A stretch of DNA of 64,000 nucleotides from contig OX388347.1 of the NCBI GenBank assembly GCA_947579665.1, positions 41,238,943 through 41,302,942 of the forward strand, given 5' to 3'. A program made the translations under genes and the position numbers. The notes under the pieces were generated by a model that saw only the letters and a list, made by a program, of their open reading frames with translations, had not been told where the DNA came from and did not search any database. Below, one piece after another: positions 1 through 12,274 of this stretch. The stretch's first letter is position 1, and each line of letters opens with the position of its first letter. This stretch comes from Sympetrum striolatum (taxonomy: Eukaryota > Arthropoda > Insecta > Odonata > Libellulidae).

Positions 1-924
1 TTTTTTGTTTATTATATTTATTTATCGCTTACTCGTTTTTATAATGATAATTAAAAAGGTAGAGAAACACAATGACCACAAAATATTATAATATAATTTA
101 TTATATTTAGAAAATATATAATTTTATTAATATTTTTATTTAGAAAAAATAACAAATATAGAAAATATGTAACAAATTGCAGATATGAGGCAGTAATTTC
201 CCTTTAGGTAGATAAATCTGTTTATTTTATCTATCTAATTGTCACTTGCTCATGTGCCTACTGATAATCATAAAGGCACAATGAAGTAACGGCAACGATA
301 ATAATATAAGAAATGTGAATTAAGTTAAATGAAAAACCAAAAATATAGAAAAATTATAATAAATTACAGATGTGGACCGGCATTATAATTATCTGGCTTG
401 AGTCTATGTATATTTTTTTATAAATCTCCCTTTAGGTCGAGAAAATGGTCTACAGAAAGAGGAAGGGGATTCAGTGGAGAAGTAGCGGAAACATTTGGTA
501 CTTTTGTTAAGTAAAAGAGTATGTAGAATAATTATGCAGTGTTTTCAAAGGGATATCATTTTTAATACGGTAACTAAGGAGAGAAATTAAGAAAGGTCGA
601 CAAAAAAGGAAATTAAGAACAAACAGAGGCTAAGTCATCTTTGGCTCTAATGGTGAAAAGGTAAATGTAATATAGCAATAGAAGAAAGAATATATTATAG
701 ACAAGGGAATATATTATAGTATAGCAATATTTTAATTTTCGCGGATAAGAAAAACTGGGGTTTTCACATTTTTACGAATGTTTATAATTCTGTTATACAT
801 TCAGTTTTCAGGACCGGTATTTTAAGACACAGGAAGGCTATGGTGACCTATCTTGAAATAACTCTCAATGTTCATTTCAATAGTGATGCTATCATCCTCA
901 GAGAAAATGACTATAGCAATTGGA

Positions 925-985
925 GATTTTAAACCTCTAATTCATTAACATCCACGTTCCAAATTTTCTTTCCTTATTGTTCCAA
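925..985 (+). repeat. Interspersed repeat fragment shared with 21,121-21,185
   Basis: The segment GAGATTTTAAACCTCTAATT followed by a TTAACATCCACGTT-like run resembles the DNA just right of the large hairpin at 20,950-21,117, which reads GAGACTTTCAATCTCTAATT and then TTAACACCCGTTTT. Both continue into TTTTCTTTC-type sequence. The family is unknown. The similarity suggests the hairpin at 21 kb belongs to, or landed in, a dispersed repeat. Confidence 0.45.
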
Positions 986-3906
986 CTACATTTGGGATAA
1001 ATAGTTTATTGGCTATCACCATTCTGCAAAATAAGCCAATAATCTGTTTCAGTAGTTTATTGATGCTGAGGAATAAAGCGAAAAAAATTTCCCTGGGTGC
1101 TAAAATACGAATTTGAGCATGTTTTGGAGAAGATTTCTAAATGGAACAGGATGGACAAGAAACGTGTGAGTGAGAATTGATATGGGTAGAAATGAATTAA
1201 TGTCCAGCGTGGAGATAATTAACGAGGAATGGATGGAAAAGCGAGATAGATTTCGATAAACCTATAGAGCAATAAGAGGAATGGAGAAGAACGGGAATAT
1301 CAGAGGAAAATGCAAGAGGGCTGGTGGCTTGAAGATTTCTGATGAGGCCATTAAGAAGGTAAGAAGGGTGTGAGAAAAAATTCCAAAAAGAGAGGAAAAA
1401 GGCCATTCCACGCAGTGAAAAATGACTGTCCCTTCCCCAGAAGTTAGTTTCCCGGTCGATTCTGGTAAGAATATTAAAATTTGACTCCGAGACTACATTG
1501 TACATGCTGAGAGTAACCATCAAGAAATCAGTCTGGTGATTCACGCATAAACCTCACAAGTTTTTGGTTTCCGATAGATCATGGCTTTTGGTGTAAAATT
1601 AAAAATTAAAGGACGACAGTCGTAACCTCTAAACTTTTTTCCTTGGTAATTAACGGAGTTGAGAAAGAAAACAAATTGCTCCCACATAATAGAAAAGTTA
1701 GCAGATGTTAAAGGGGTAGAATTTCCAAGAACCTTTCCAAAAGCGATTTATATCTGAAGCCGTGAGAAGCTCCCTAAATTATGGCCGGGTATTTTTTTCT
1801 TTATTTTTTCCTTCGAATTTATAAAACCCGGCGACATTTTCCGGATGTATAATCCTATATCAAGTAAGTTTAAAAGCGGATTCTCTATTACTATACTGTA
1901 TAAATATCTTCATTACCATATGTGGAGATTTTGGTTTATTTAACAAATAGGAAATCTGTTTAAACATTATCTATTTATGACTAAAACATTTCAATGTTAT
2001 TAAAGGTGATTAATTTGTAATTATTATTATAGATATGCTTCAGTTACCATATCAGGTGGCAACCCTTAAACACTCATGTAAGACACACATTAGTAAACGA
2101 ACACTCTAAAATCCCTAATACTAGAAGTCCCACAAATACCTCAGTTTTGAAACACAATCACCATAATCACAAACAGTAACAGAACTCACAAACAAATACA
2201 GCGAGATTCATTTCATAAATTAAGATTTAATACTTAAAAATATGTACATATAATAAGTACTTATCGTTAACCAAGAACATTAATGAAGCAGAGAAAAATT
2301 ATAAATTAACCATATTTAATACATTAAGTAATACAAAAAATTATTTCATAAAATCATGAGTACTAATTTATCTAATTCATAATATATATTTATCTATATT
2401 GTTAGTATTAATTATTTACTAATTAAGAATATATTTGGTGAATTGTAATTGTTGACAAAAAGTAGCAGGACTAGCGTGAATTTTTAAATTGATTCTTTTC
2501 ATCTTCCTTGAATCTTTATGCTAAAGCAACGCTCAAAATCCATGCCATAGAAGAAAAAAGAAAAGATCCACGGCTTAAAAATATTTATATTTCCAAATTC
2601 AACGAATCCAATTCCACTATTAATTTCGTTCCTACTTCTATATTTGCAAATACCGAGCTTGATTCATATTTTTCTGTTAATCTATTCAAGCAATGTTAGA
2701 GATATAATCAAACCTATTTTTGTCATACATTTTAACAGCGTGGAAAAGATAGCGCCTTGTTTCATCCGGAATCTGTTTACAGGAAATGTTGTCGAACGAA
2801 CCAATTCCAAAATGCAATCAATGCCTCCGAAACGAATAATTTATCAAAAGAACACGACAAGTATGACGCGTTAATTTCTATTTGTTTTATAATAAACGCA
2901 TTGATACGAAAATCAATGCATATTTGACAGGATATGCTTAAATGAAAACTTGATGCTGAAATTTTGACCCTTTTTTTCATCACAGATGTAATTACTATTG
3001 ATAGATTTATTTATTTTTGAGATATTTTTTGGGTGACTTTTATGAAAACTTGATTGGATTTCAATTTATTTTAACAAAATATACATGAAAGGTTTCTAAT
3101 TGAAGTGCGAATTTGCTTGGATTCTCTGCGTTTTCGTACTATACTTTATCACATGAATACGAATTATTTCCAAGCTCTGAATTTTTTAAACTAAAATACC
3201 CTGGAGTAATTACGCTGAGTGTAATATGATTTTAATATTATCATGTAAATTGCCTATGAATCGTTTACAGATGTATACCTCGGATGTTTTACCATATCAT
3301 TCGGTGTTTAATATTCGAGTTATACTTTTGATAGCCAGCATTAGTATGATAATTTAATTTTAACTACTATATGTTGTAGTCCTTTTTGGAAACTTTTCAC
3401 ATTGTCTTTAGCTCCCTTAACGATTTTAGAAAACATTAAATGAGGTTTAAGTTTTTTTAATATAACTTTGCCATCTGATGATATGTATATAGATAACTTG
3501 AGAAAATTCATTTAAATAATATTATAATTTTTTTAAGTGGTTAAGCATCTAAAATGGAAAAATATCATAGCTTTTCCCAGTTACCTCACATTTTCCGCGC
3601 TAGCTATGCAGCACTGAGGTGTGTTTCGAGCTCAAGTCTTGTATTGTACGGTAATTTCTTTATTTCGTTATATAGTTAGCTGAAAAATAGTGTTTCAAGA
3701 CTATAACTCCTATGTTTTTAAAAATGATAACTCCCTTGAGATTTCCATTTATCTTCTCTAATTGTAAGTAAATGATTGAAACGCGTCCAGTTATTGATTT
3801 TATTTAGCTTTAGTTATACTACTTCTTTCTGAATTCCCTTGTTATACACTGATTTCCTTTACACTTTTCAGCTTTTAATACCAGTAGGTTGGCGCAAGTT
3901 TTTAAC

Positions 3907-3928
3907 ACACCCCCTTATTTGGGGGTGT
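3907..3928. repeat. Perfect 8-bp C/G hairpin
   Basis: ACACCCCC, a six-base TTATTT loop, then GGGGGTGT. The stem is GC-rich in very AT-rich surroundings. No gene lies beside it, so I assign no role. Confidence 0.5.
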
Positions 3929-4078
3929 CTTCCTACATTGGATCTTTTCCCTAAAATACGAGTATAAATCCTTTCATAATTTTTTTTTACACTCACTTCT
4001 TCTTAAGTCATCTTCTATGATCTTCTAAAGTCATATCCTATATATTAACGTATTCACCATTAATGTATTCATTAACAT

Positions 4079-4145
4079 CAATGATGACAGATTGGATGGA
4101 AGAGGAGACTTTTCAGCCTCAATCCCACCTTAATAAATACTACGA
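4079..4145 (+). mobile_element. LINE 3' end fragment (family A)
   Basis: Sense-orientation copy of the terminal sequence shared by the LINE fragments at 11.5, 12.06, 16.8 and 21.7 kb: a TTGGATGGAAGAGGAGACTT-type core followed by TCAATCCC and an AATAAA-like end. Only about 65 bp remain, as expected for a severely 5'-truncated non-LTR copy. Confidence 0.6.
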
Positions 4146-4199
4146 GTATAAAAGACTTTTTCATTGATAGCATTCGGTACGATTAAATTGTTATGAGCG

Positions 4200-4800
4200 C
4201 TCAAGATTGCCTTATACTGTTAAAGTTGAGCTGGAAATCTTCACTAACACATCCGAATCCTTCATAAATCTCCCCTCATCAGTCGAGAAACCATTCGCAC
4301 CTTTTTTTCATCGTCACGAGCCACGAAGGGAAGTTTCCGAGCATTTAACAGCTTCGATAAGAGCTGATGCTTCATTCGGAACACACGTCGCCAGGGGTCG
4401 TGAGGAAAGAGGAAAAAAACGAACGAGCAGCGCCGAGTAAAATCGGGAACTCGTTCACGTGCGATTTAGTGCTCTTAAAGGAATTACTCCGTTTCTCTCT
4501 AATTGGTCCCTCGTGGAAGCACTGCAGTGCATCTCTGGGAATCGCGTGAAGAGAGAATGCGGGAGCGGTGCAGCGTCACCCGTGACCTCTGCCAGAGTGG
4601 TGTCAGCAGTCAATACTTGATGGCCAAGAGTATCTCGTATTGGAGAAACCCGCCCGAAACGCATGCTTTTTCGCACATAAGACTTTATCAAAGGGTTAGA
4701 GACGTCAACTGCCGTCATATTTCCCGCGGAAGTGTATGACGCGGAGTCCGGGGTTCAGTGTTGGGAGTCTGGCTCTATCGGAGTTAACTCGGTGGCATGT
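4200..4800. other. GC-richer stretch, coding status unclear
   Basis: Base composition rises above the surroundings and short frames are open on both strands (for example 4455-4718 minus). No frame gives a recognisable protein and I see no convincing acceptor and donor pair. It may be an old exon or a regulatory patch, and I do not call a gene. Confidence 0.3.
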
Positions 4801-5335
4801 TTCTCCGATTGATTTTAGAGAGACTAGGATAAAAGGAATGTAAAGCGATGAGGAGTTCCATTTCTTGCAGAGCTGCATTTTCAGATTTAGCTTGATTCCT
4901 TGGAGCATATTTGGAACATGGTGATGTTCTCATTCTGTATCAAAGTTGAGTGAATTGATTACTTGATTAAATGAAACAGTCGGATTTCGCCTTAGAAAAT
5001 TAGGTTATAAATGGCTCGAATAAGCTCTATTACTTCATTTAATTTTCATGCACAATTTTCTATATAATTATCGGTATCCTTATGAAGGTAAAATATATAG
5101 CTATTCTATTCTTGTCGAAATTCACTTTTTCTATTTGCATGTCTGAATGAGATACTATGTTTAAGTGCTTTCACTTTGTTAGTAAAATCATCAAATTATA
5201 AATATTGGCCTATCCTAAACTTAGCTCATATTTCTTTAGCCAGATAATACAGTGATTTTGGTGATAGCTAATTTGAAAAAATAGAATTCTCAGATGGTGA
5301 AATTTATGATTTCCCTTCAATAACAAACATTTTTA

Positions 5336-5405
5336 TAATATACTACCATAGAGTAACTATACTCTATAGTATCATAGAGTAACGTATAGTTACTCTATGA
5401 TACTA
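5336..5405. repeat. Nested inverted repeats, inner stem 17 bp perfect
   Basis: TAGTATCATAGAGTAAC (5367-5383) and its exact complement (5389-5405) flank a 5-nt loop. A third related arm lies just left (about 5340-5370), so the same CATAGAGTAACTATAC theme occurs three times in alternating orientation. This looks like a small foldback element or a slippage product. Confidence 0.7.
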
Positions 5406-5713
5406 CATAATGAATTCAATTCTATAATTTAGGTGAATTCACTGGAATGAATTTCCAGATTTTAAATGGAAATAACATTATTGGAGTCTGAAAGTATTCA
5501 AGTAACTACTGCTTCCCATGAAGCAATATAAGACTGAATTTAGGTCAATAATATATATAAATATTAATTTCTCAATACGAAGTATATTACTCAAGATAAT
5601 TTTCTTTCATCAACCAGCAGAAAATGGCTGTTGTGAATAGGTATCACAATGTCTATCTAAATATAATTTAATTCAGTTTAATTCTTAAATCGTTACTAAA
5701 ACCATTTTTCTAT

Positions 5714-5820
5714 TCCGGGCCCAGTCAGATTTTTTAATGTCCGTTTTTCCTGGGAAATTTTCCTAGGTGCCCGCCATTATGTGCTAAATTACCTTAATCC
5801 TTTTCGTTGTATTTCCCTAA
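5714..5820 (+). mobile_element. SINE body fragment
   Basis: The stretch from CAGTCAGATTTTTTAATGTC to the following TTACCTTAATCCTTTTC matches the body of the tRNA-headed SINE at 5960-6115 (GGTCAGACTTTTTCAAGTCC and TTACCTTAACCCTTTTCC). It lacks most of the tRNA-like head. The two copies sit about 285 bp apart in the same orientation. Confidence 0.6.
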
Positions 5821-5959
5821 TGGGGATTTCTCTTTACACTTCTTTGTGTTGCCGGTGCCTCGGTGAGGCCTTGGCTGAGGACGATGTCGCATAGTTGGAC
5901 GAAACTACACTTGCCCATGCTCACAAAGTCCCCATAAAGGCTTGTTAAAATGTTCTAAC

Positions 5960-6115
5960 TAGGTAGCTTAGATGGTTAAAGCAGCATTCTGGATAAAGGT
6001 TTCGATTCCCGGCAGGGTCAGACTTTTTCAAGTCCGTTTTTCCTTGGAAATTATCCTGGTGCAAAGTTACCTTAACCCTTTTCCTTCTACATTACTTGTA
6101 GAAAATCTGTGCATG
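5960..6115 (+). mobile_element. tRNA-derived SINE
   Basis: A polymerase III style promoter is visible: an A-box-like TAGCTTAGATGG (5964-5975) and a B-box-like GGTTTCGATTCC (5998-6009, one extra T against the usual consensus). A body follows that is shared with 5714-5820. The head resembles a tRNA, but the acceptor stem and anticodon arm are not intact, so I call a SINE rather than a tRNA gene. Confidence 0.65.
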
Positions 6116-6844
6116 TTATAGGTTCTTGCTTTTCTCAGCGTTTGTTTTAGACAAGGAGTATATGAAAGATGGGGTTTCCTATTCTCAATTCCACCCAATT
6201 AAGACGTGTTTATATAAATATATAAAAATAACAGACCATTAGTATAACTGAAAATTAATTATTAATTAAGTATAGAGATTCAGTTTGCGTCAATATCGTG
6301 GCTCAATTTTTTCTAGTTGAGTTTTTGACATAAACATTTGGTAAACGAATTGCCTCTAACCCCAAAATGCTCATTTCGTCCTCCAGGTTCTCTGGAGTTC
6401 GAATTCAGTTGATGCTGATTTGATGTGAGGGCGCCTGCGTCACTTCGTTATTTACCCCAGGGGCAGATGTCCTCTCGCAGAACGAGAAAAGGTATTCCGA
6501 GAGAGAGAGCAGAAAGGATTTAGACCACGCGGTTTATTGAGGGTCAGAGTGCGATGTATTTCCGGCCAATTGCCCTTTAAACCCACATGTTTTCGGGAAA
6601 AGTGAAGGACGACAGAAGGGAGAGAATTACTGCTAGGAGGGTCGCTACCGGTTTTAAAAACCTCGTTGATCCTCTTGTGAGCTTATTTGGAACTGTCAAG
6701 GAGAATCTTTGACCCAGATTGGACTTGAGAAATGCAGTGGTCTCAGAAACTGCTGGAGAGTAGTCATATTAGCTTATGGCACTCACAATGTAACTCTATC
6801 TCTCACTCTTGCTATACTTACTCCGTGGTATCTATTGTATAATT

Positions 6845-6925
6845 TATAATGATGAGTTTGATGGAAAAAGAGACTTTTAGTCTTAATTGCGTCCGAAAAA
6901 GACGAATTATTATTATTTAAATCTG
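6845..6925 (+). mobile_element. LINE 3' end fragment (family A) with TTA tail
   Basis: Sense copy of the shared LINE terminus (GATGGAAAAAGAGACTTTTA, then an AAAAAGACG end) followed by AATTATTATTATTTA, the trinucleotide tail expected for this family. No coding part remains. Confidence 0.6.
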
Positions 6926-7915
6926 GATCTTTAGCAATTAAAATTCGAAGATCCTGTCTATGAGAGTGTACAGAAAAACATGGTAATATCCACGCAGTTA
7001 ATGAGAACGGCCGGTTTTGGCTACACAGCCAGCATCAGGTGCAAGTATAAGAAATGTACCCACTTAATTACAAGGTAAATTTTGAGGGAGGGTAAGGAGA
7101 GGGGAAGGACTAACGAAGGAGATTTCATTTTTTGGACTTTCTCTACAGCTTATTTCTTTTTTTTTTTCAAGGAATCTTTTTCTCTTTGAGCTGTCCGTGG
7201 AGAAGTTCTAATAAACTATGTGGATATTACCAAGTCTATTCTTATCGCCTTCACAGTGCCTTTCCACGAAGTCCGGCCATATCATTTAGAATTGATTCTG
7301 TCTTCTACTACACAAGCTGATCTTCTTCGTTTTGTTTCTCGATTTAATTTAATTCAGAAGACTTGAAAGAAATTCAAATCCCAATGTACACAACTGAATC
7401 CGAGGTGATACCAATGGGTTATACTTCACGGTTAGATATATGAAAATGCTTTTCCGCAAATAAACTGATCAATATCATTTCTTTAATCCAAGAATTAAAT
7501 TGCATTAGTCAAAACATTAGGATATTTTTGAGAACTTCTGCATATATGTTGTAGACATGAGAGGCTCATATTTCTGTTATAAAAATATGTTAAGATGATG
7601 CCTTATATATTTGTAAAAATCCTCTCTCGTGCATTAAAATTATCTTTTTTGTCGTAAAGTTTTGTCTGTCGGTAAGGTATTCAGCTTCAAATCCAGTTGG
7701 AACTTCATATCTTTCAACAATAGGTACAATTAGCTAGTGCTGGCTCTTTAGACATGAGTAATGGTCAGTAACTACAGTGAAATTCGTTTTAAGGTAAATC
7801 AAGTGGTTCCCTTTTTAATTTATATTTATATAATTGGATTTAGTTTAATGATGTTCAAATTCTATGGTATTAGGCCGGACTTTGTGGAAAGCCATAATAA
7901 GAAATTAATGTTTTA

Positions 7916-9141
7916 GTTTCTTTTGATGTCTCTAACTTATTCCCCTCCATCCCGGTGTGTGAAACTCTAAAATTACTCAACTCCATGGTCAGACTAAGTG
8001 GTGCTACTGATGAGACATTGGAGGAACTCATGAGTTTAGTCAATTTTTGTGTATCCCAGAACTATTTCCAATTTAATAATCGGTTCTTTGAGCAAAAGGA
8101 AGAATTAGCCATAGGATCGCCACTTTCGCCCATCCTGGCGGAGATATTCATGGACCATTTAGAATAACAACTGTTCTCATCAGGGAATATGTTAGTGAGA
8201 AACATAGTTTTCTGGAAGCGTTACGTGGATGATATCTTTTGTGTTTGGGATGGAACTGTCCGCCAAATTTCTTCTTTTTTAAACCTACTAAACTCTCTAA
8301 ACCCGAGGATTCAGTTCACACATGAATTGGAAACTGATGGTATCCTAAATTTCTTAGATCTTTCTATTCACATTAACAATGGCAAAGCTTCGTTGGAAAT
8401 CTTTAGGAAGTGCACAAACACTGACTATGTGATCCCTTCATATTCTTTTCATCACCATTCCCACAAACACGCTTCTTTCCATGCTTTAATCCACCGCTTA
8501 GTGAATGTCCCTCTCTCCCCCCAATCCTTTACAAAAGAGTTGAATACTATAAAAACTATAGCCCAGAACAATGGCTACTCCTGTGAATTTGTGGAGAAGT
8601 TATTGAAAAAGAAAACTAAGAAAATTGCTATTTCCTCCATCTTCCCTTCTCTTTCCGTACCCGATGACCCAAAACCGAAATGGGTTAAACTCCCATTTCT
8701 AGGAAATATATCCTACAAATTAGCCAACCTTCTTCCCAAGAAATTTAAAGCAGGGTTTTACAATCCTTCAAGTTTAAGGCACTCCTTATCGCAAAATAAG
8801 GACAAAAGGGACCCCTCTTCTCAGTCAGGGGTGTACGAATTGAGGTGCGATGATTGTCCGGCGATTTACCGCGGCCAGACTGGTCGTCCCATGAAGATAA
8901 GGGAGCAAGAGCACCTGCGGAGCTACCGCCTCCAAAATCCAAACTCTTCAGCCTTTGCAGACCACCTCCTGGAGAGCAGCCACAATAGTTCCTTTTCTGC
9001 GGAACTCCTACATCGTCATCCCAAAGGAAAGAAGCTGGACGCTTTGGAAATCATAGAAATAACCTCCGCTGACAATCTCACCAATGAGTACATCTTCCAC
9101 AACCCTTCCCCTCTCCTTACTCTCCCCTCAAAACTGCTATG

Positions 9142-9142
<1 letters not shown>
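7916..9142 (+). pseudogene. Penelope-like reverse transcriptase with GIY-YIG endonuclease
   Basis: One frame runs from about 7916 to the stop at 9142, broken only by a TAA at 8165-8167. It starts in the palm with SFDVSNLFPSIP, which holds the first catalytic Asp, and continues through LAIGSPLSPILAEIFMD to RYVDD at about 8219-8233, the catalytic motif. The C-terminal third has CDDC (a Cys pair typical of the Penelope linker) and IYRGQTGRP, matching the GIY-YIG type endonuclease of Penelope elements, where YIGQTGR is usual. Single-strand cleavage by this domain is thought to prime reverse transcription on chromosomal DNA. One internal stop and the missing N-terminus make this copy inactive. The family call is secure; the clade within Penelope is not. 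Confidence 0.88.

Positions 9143-9172
<30 letters not shown>
9142..9172. repeat. TA/GT microsatellite
   Basis: About 22 bp of alternating TA followed by GTGTGTGT, directly after the Penelope stop codon and so inside its 3' untranslated region. Confidence 0.8.
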
Positions 9173-9250
9173 ATTTTCTGTACTCTCACTTGATGATAGC
9201 GTTAGCCGAAACCGGTCGTTTTTTTAATAAATAATATTGTGGAAATTACG

Positions 9251-10888
9251 AAGTGCTTTACTAATTTCTTATAATGATGTTCAATTAATTTACCACAATA
9301 AGAATTTGAAGTACATTCCAATAGAAAGATAGAAATAATAATAATAGAAAACTATGAATGTTATTAGAGGGAAACTTTGTGTATAGTTATTATGGAGATT
9401 ATAACTTATAATGGCGTTTATAACTTATTATAACCCATGAAAAGTTATAAATTTGGCCAAAAACATTTTTTCAGCCTAAAAGAACGTTTTCATGATACCC
9501 TCTATAATTTAGCCACATATTTTCCTTTATGTGCTGTCTCACCCAAGCTGAGATTGAAATCAAAATCATGTTTCATTTATAGTCTCTATCATTCGACTTT
9601 ACTTCGTGTCCTACATTTTGATGGCATAACCTAATTTGGATTTGAGAGACTTGGTTTTTTCTCTGTATAAGTAGACTGCAAAGCCTTTAAGCTCTTAAAG
9701 AGCATTGGCATTTGTACGTACTGCATTGAAGATAATGCTTCTGCGGTACATGTTTGCTATTTCCGATGTCAACGAAGTGACACCAAAGCCACCTGTTGAG
9801 TACACACAATCCGTCCGAGATGCCACAAAAATTTACAATATACTAATGCTCACTAATCGATGCTCCGCTAAGTCCTTTAGCATTAATTTGGAATAATGCG
9901 AATACATTTATATAAAATTAATAATGCGGCATCAATAGTTTTTAATCTAATACGAAACCTTTCTCGATGGTATTTCTCAATTACTTTTATAATCAGTTAA
10001 GAAATTTACGGTTTTTGTGTGTTTGCACTGTTAGTACCTTTTATATTTTCAGAAAATGAGGCTACTGTACACTCGCTTTTATAAATATCTGATCTACCTG
10101 AATACACAATATGGGTCCTCATCATCATGAAAAGTTTATGCGAATTATTTCCTAACTTATACTATTTAACCACAGATTACAATAAATTTTCTTCCTGTTA
10201 ACAGAACTATAGTGCAATTGGTATATTAAGAGTAGCTTTGAAAATCTCACGAAATCAGCGGCCGCTAGCATGAGTTAACAATCCCGCAATGTCACAATTC
10301 GCTATGTTAATCCACCTGCTTTCCAAGCTGAATATTAAATCTAATACTCTAAATGATGATTACTCAACTAATACTTAATAATATACAATAATACAAAAAA
10401 ATAATTTCTCTCCATAATTAGACACGGTCTATTTTTCAATTTATTACTTCTCTAATTTTCTATGAGAAAATTATTCCAGCACAAGAAAGAAATATATCTT
10501 GAAATATGAGGGAAACCTTCAAAATTCAGAGCTTATTTAAATCTACCGCAATTATTATTTTCTTGCCGCTTACGACAAATGCGGTATGGCGCCTGGAACG
10601 TAGATCAAAGTTACACGTAAATGAATGTCGGGTTGCGTAACTTCAGGGATTAACCAGCTCTTCTCTAATTTTATGGACTTCAAGGACTTCAAATTTATAA
10701 ATGAAAACTCATATTTATTGGAACTGCTATTTGAGGGAAAATCACATTTAATTTTTATTGTAGAAAAAGTTTTCCTCTGCACTACAAGTCAGAGTCAGAG
10801 TTTTAGAATTGCATTGGAACAACAACAATCAGAATTGCAGAAACGCGGTACGGCATGCTTACAAAGACGGCCATTCAAGATTTATTGG

Positions 10889-10891
<3 letters not shown>
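9251..10891. other. No supported gene
   Basis: AT-rich sequence with short frames that show no family resemblance and no paired splice signals. Confidence 0.5.

Positions 10892-10949
<58 letters not shown>
10892..10949. repeat. TA dinucleotide microsatellite
   Basis: About 28 uninterrupted TA units followed by two ATGT steps. Open frames across it (tyrosine-isoleucine runs) are an artefact of the repeat. Confidence 0.95.
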
Positions 10950-10959
<10 letters not shown>

Positions 10960-11539
10960 GCCCGCATGGCCCTAAGTAATTCGCTATCTGTCCTTCCGAG
11001 CAAAATGTTTTATCACTACCGATTTAAATCGTACACATTATGTTCGCCGAAAGAAAGGTTGCGTCATGGTTAACAGTCTCTCTCTGGAGGTAACCCATTA
11101 CTTTCCGTAGCCCAAAACGTTAACGGCGCGTTCGTGGGAAAAATAGAGAAGAGCACGTGAGCGTTTAGTTCCATCCGACCACTTAGGGTGAAGTGCTCCC
11201 CGCAGCAGTTACCAAGGAAATTCGTAACCTTCATCCAGGAAGTGCTAGAGAACATAAGACGATCTCAAGGCGCGGTCACGCACCGACGAAGGAGAAGAAC
11301 GCCCGCAAAAGATACGAGATTGCGAGAAAGTCGTGCATGCATTCATGCGGAAAAGCCTTGCGCGCTTTTGCCGTAATAATGCGAAACAGAAACGATAAAT
11401 GGGAAGATGGAGCTGAATAACGCCCATACGAGAACACACCGTCAGTCAAGGTACGGAGAAAGTCTTATTTTTTCCTCCACCCCCGACCCTAACTGGACCT
11501 TCAGATTCATCTTCCTTCAGCTGCTTTTGTACAAGGCGT

Positions 11540-12055
11540 GTTCTTTAATAATAATAAAAAAACAATTTTATTATAATAATACGTCTTTATTCGGGCGAGA
11601 TAGAGACTAATAGTCTCCTCTTCCATCCAACGCATCGTCATATAATATATAATAATCAATTTCAAAGAGATAGTGTGCGAAAAATGGAGGAGAGTTGTGG
11701 ACGTAAAAGATCTAAGAAAATCTTAGGAAAAAATCTATTCTCTGTAGGAAAATACCCACTAAGATAAGAAGTGTGAAAACCTGCGCAACCGATAGTAATA
11801 ACCAAAAGATGTTAAGAACCATGACAAAATACACGAAATACAATATCAATAGGTGCATGTATGAAGTACATTAATAAACACAGTCATGTTCACATGCCAA
11901 TAAATGTTATCTATATGCATAATAATACAGTAAAAATAAAAAAAATGATGAATTCACAACTTTACAAGACAATAATACATAGACGTATACATATTTTAGA
12001 ACATTAATACCATACATACAATATATGGTCAATATTACATAAAACGTAGACATTA
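11540..12055 (-). mobile_element. LINE 3' end, 5'-truncated (family A)
   Basis: On the plus strand it begins with a TAATAATAATAA-like tail and CTTTATTCGGGCGAGAT, the reverse of the family A 3' terminus. It then continues through sequence also found at 16.85-17.17 and 21.76-22.1 kb (for example GTGTGAAAACCTGCGCAA and the following GATAGTAATA). All of it is 3' untranslated sequence; the coding part is absent. Confidence 0.7.
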
Positions 12056-12061
12056 TCACCA

Positions 12062-12118
12062 TTTGGGCGAGCTTGAGACTAAAAGTCTCTTAATCCATCT
12101 AACCCATAAATTAAGTGA
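12062..12118 (-). mobile_element. Second LINE 3' terminus (family A)
   Basis: TTGGGCGAGCTTGAGACTAA plus a TCTTAATCCATCTAACCC run repeat the family A terminus immediately beside the previous copy, in the same orientation. This is a separate, very short insertion or a duplicated end. Confidence 0.55.
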
Positions 12119-12274
12119 CTTTTAAGTGAAAACCGTTTTGAAATGAAAAACACACAAGTTTACTTTTCTATCAATTTTATTTTTACGTGAAAGCATGTAC
12201 TTGCATCAACTTTTCAAAATAATTTCCACCAATATTAAGGCTTTTTTATGTCTGTTTGTAAGTACCGAGTTTTA

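Larger units (their letters stand above)
1..4078. other. AT-rich stretch without a recognisable gene
   Basis: No open frame here has protein-like composition or convincing splice sites. Two things stand out: a short segment around 925-985 that resembles 21,121-21,185 (see the repeat entry), and a C/G hairpin at 3907-3928. The rest is AT-rich sequence with short homopolymer runs. Confidence 0.5.
7910..9250 (+). mobile_element. Penelope-like element, 5'-truncated
   Basis: Contains the reverse transcriptase plus GIY-YIG open frame annotated separately, followed by a 3' region with a TA/GT microsatellite and a conserved-looking GCGTTAGCCGAAACCGGTCG segment near 9199-9218. The RT starts in mid-domain at about 7916, so the 5' portion is missing. 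No clear target-site duplication was found. Confidence 0.85.

Noticed and set aside
5960..6010. Possible tRNA gene on the plus strand
   Set aside because: The B box has an extra base, the anticodon arm is not clear, and the following body is shared with a neighbouring copy; a SINE.
10855..11073. Open frames rich in Tyr-Ile across 10.86-11.07 kb
   Set aside because: They are translation of the TA microsatellite at 10,892-10,949 and have no support on either side.
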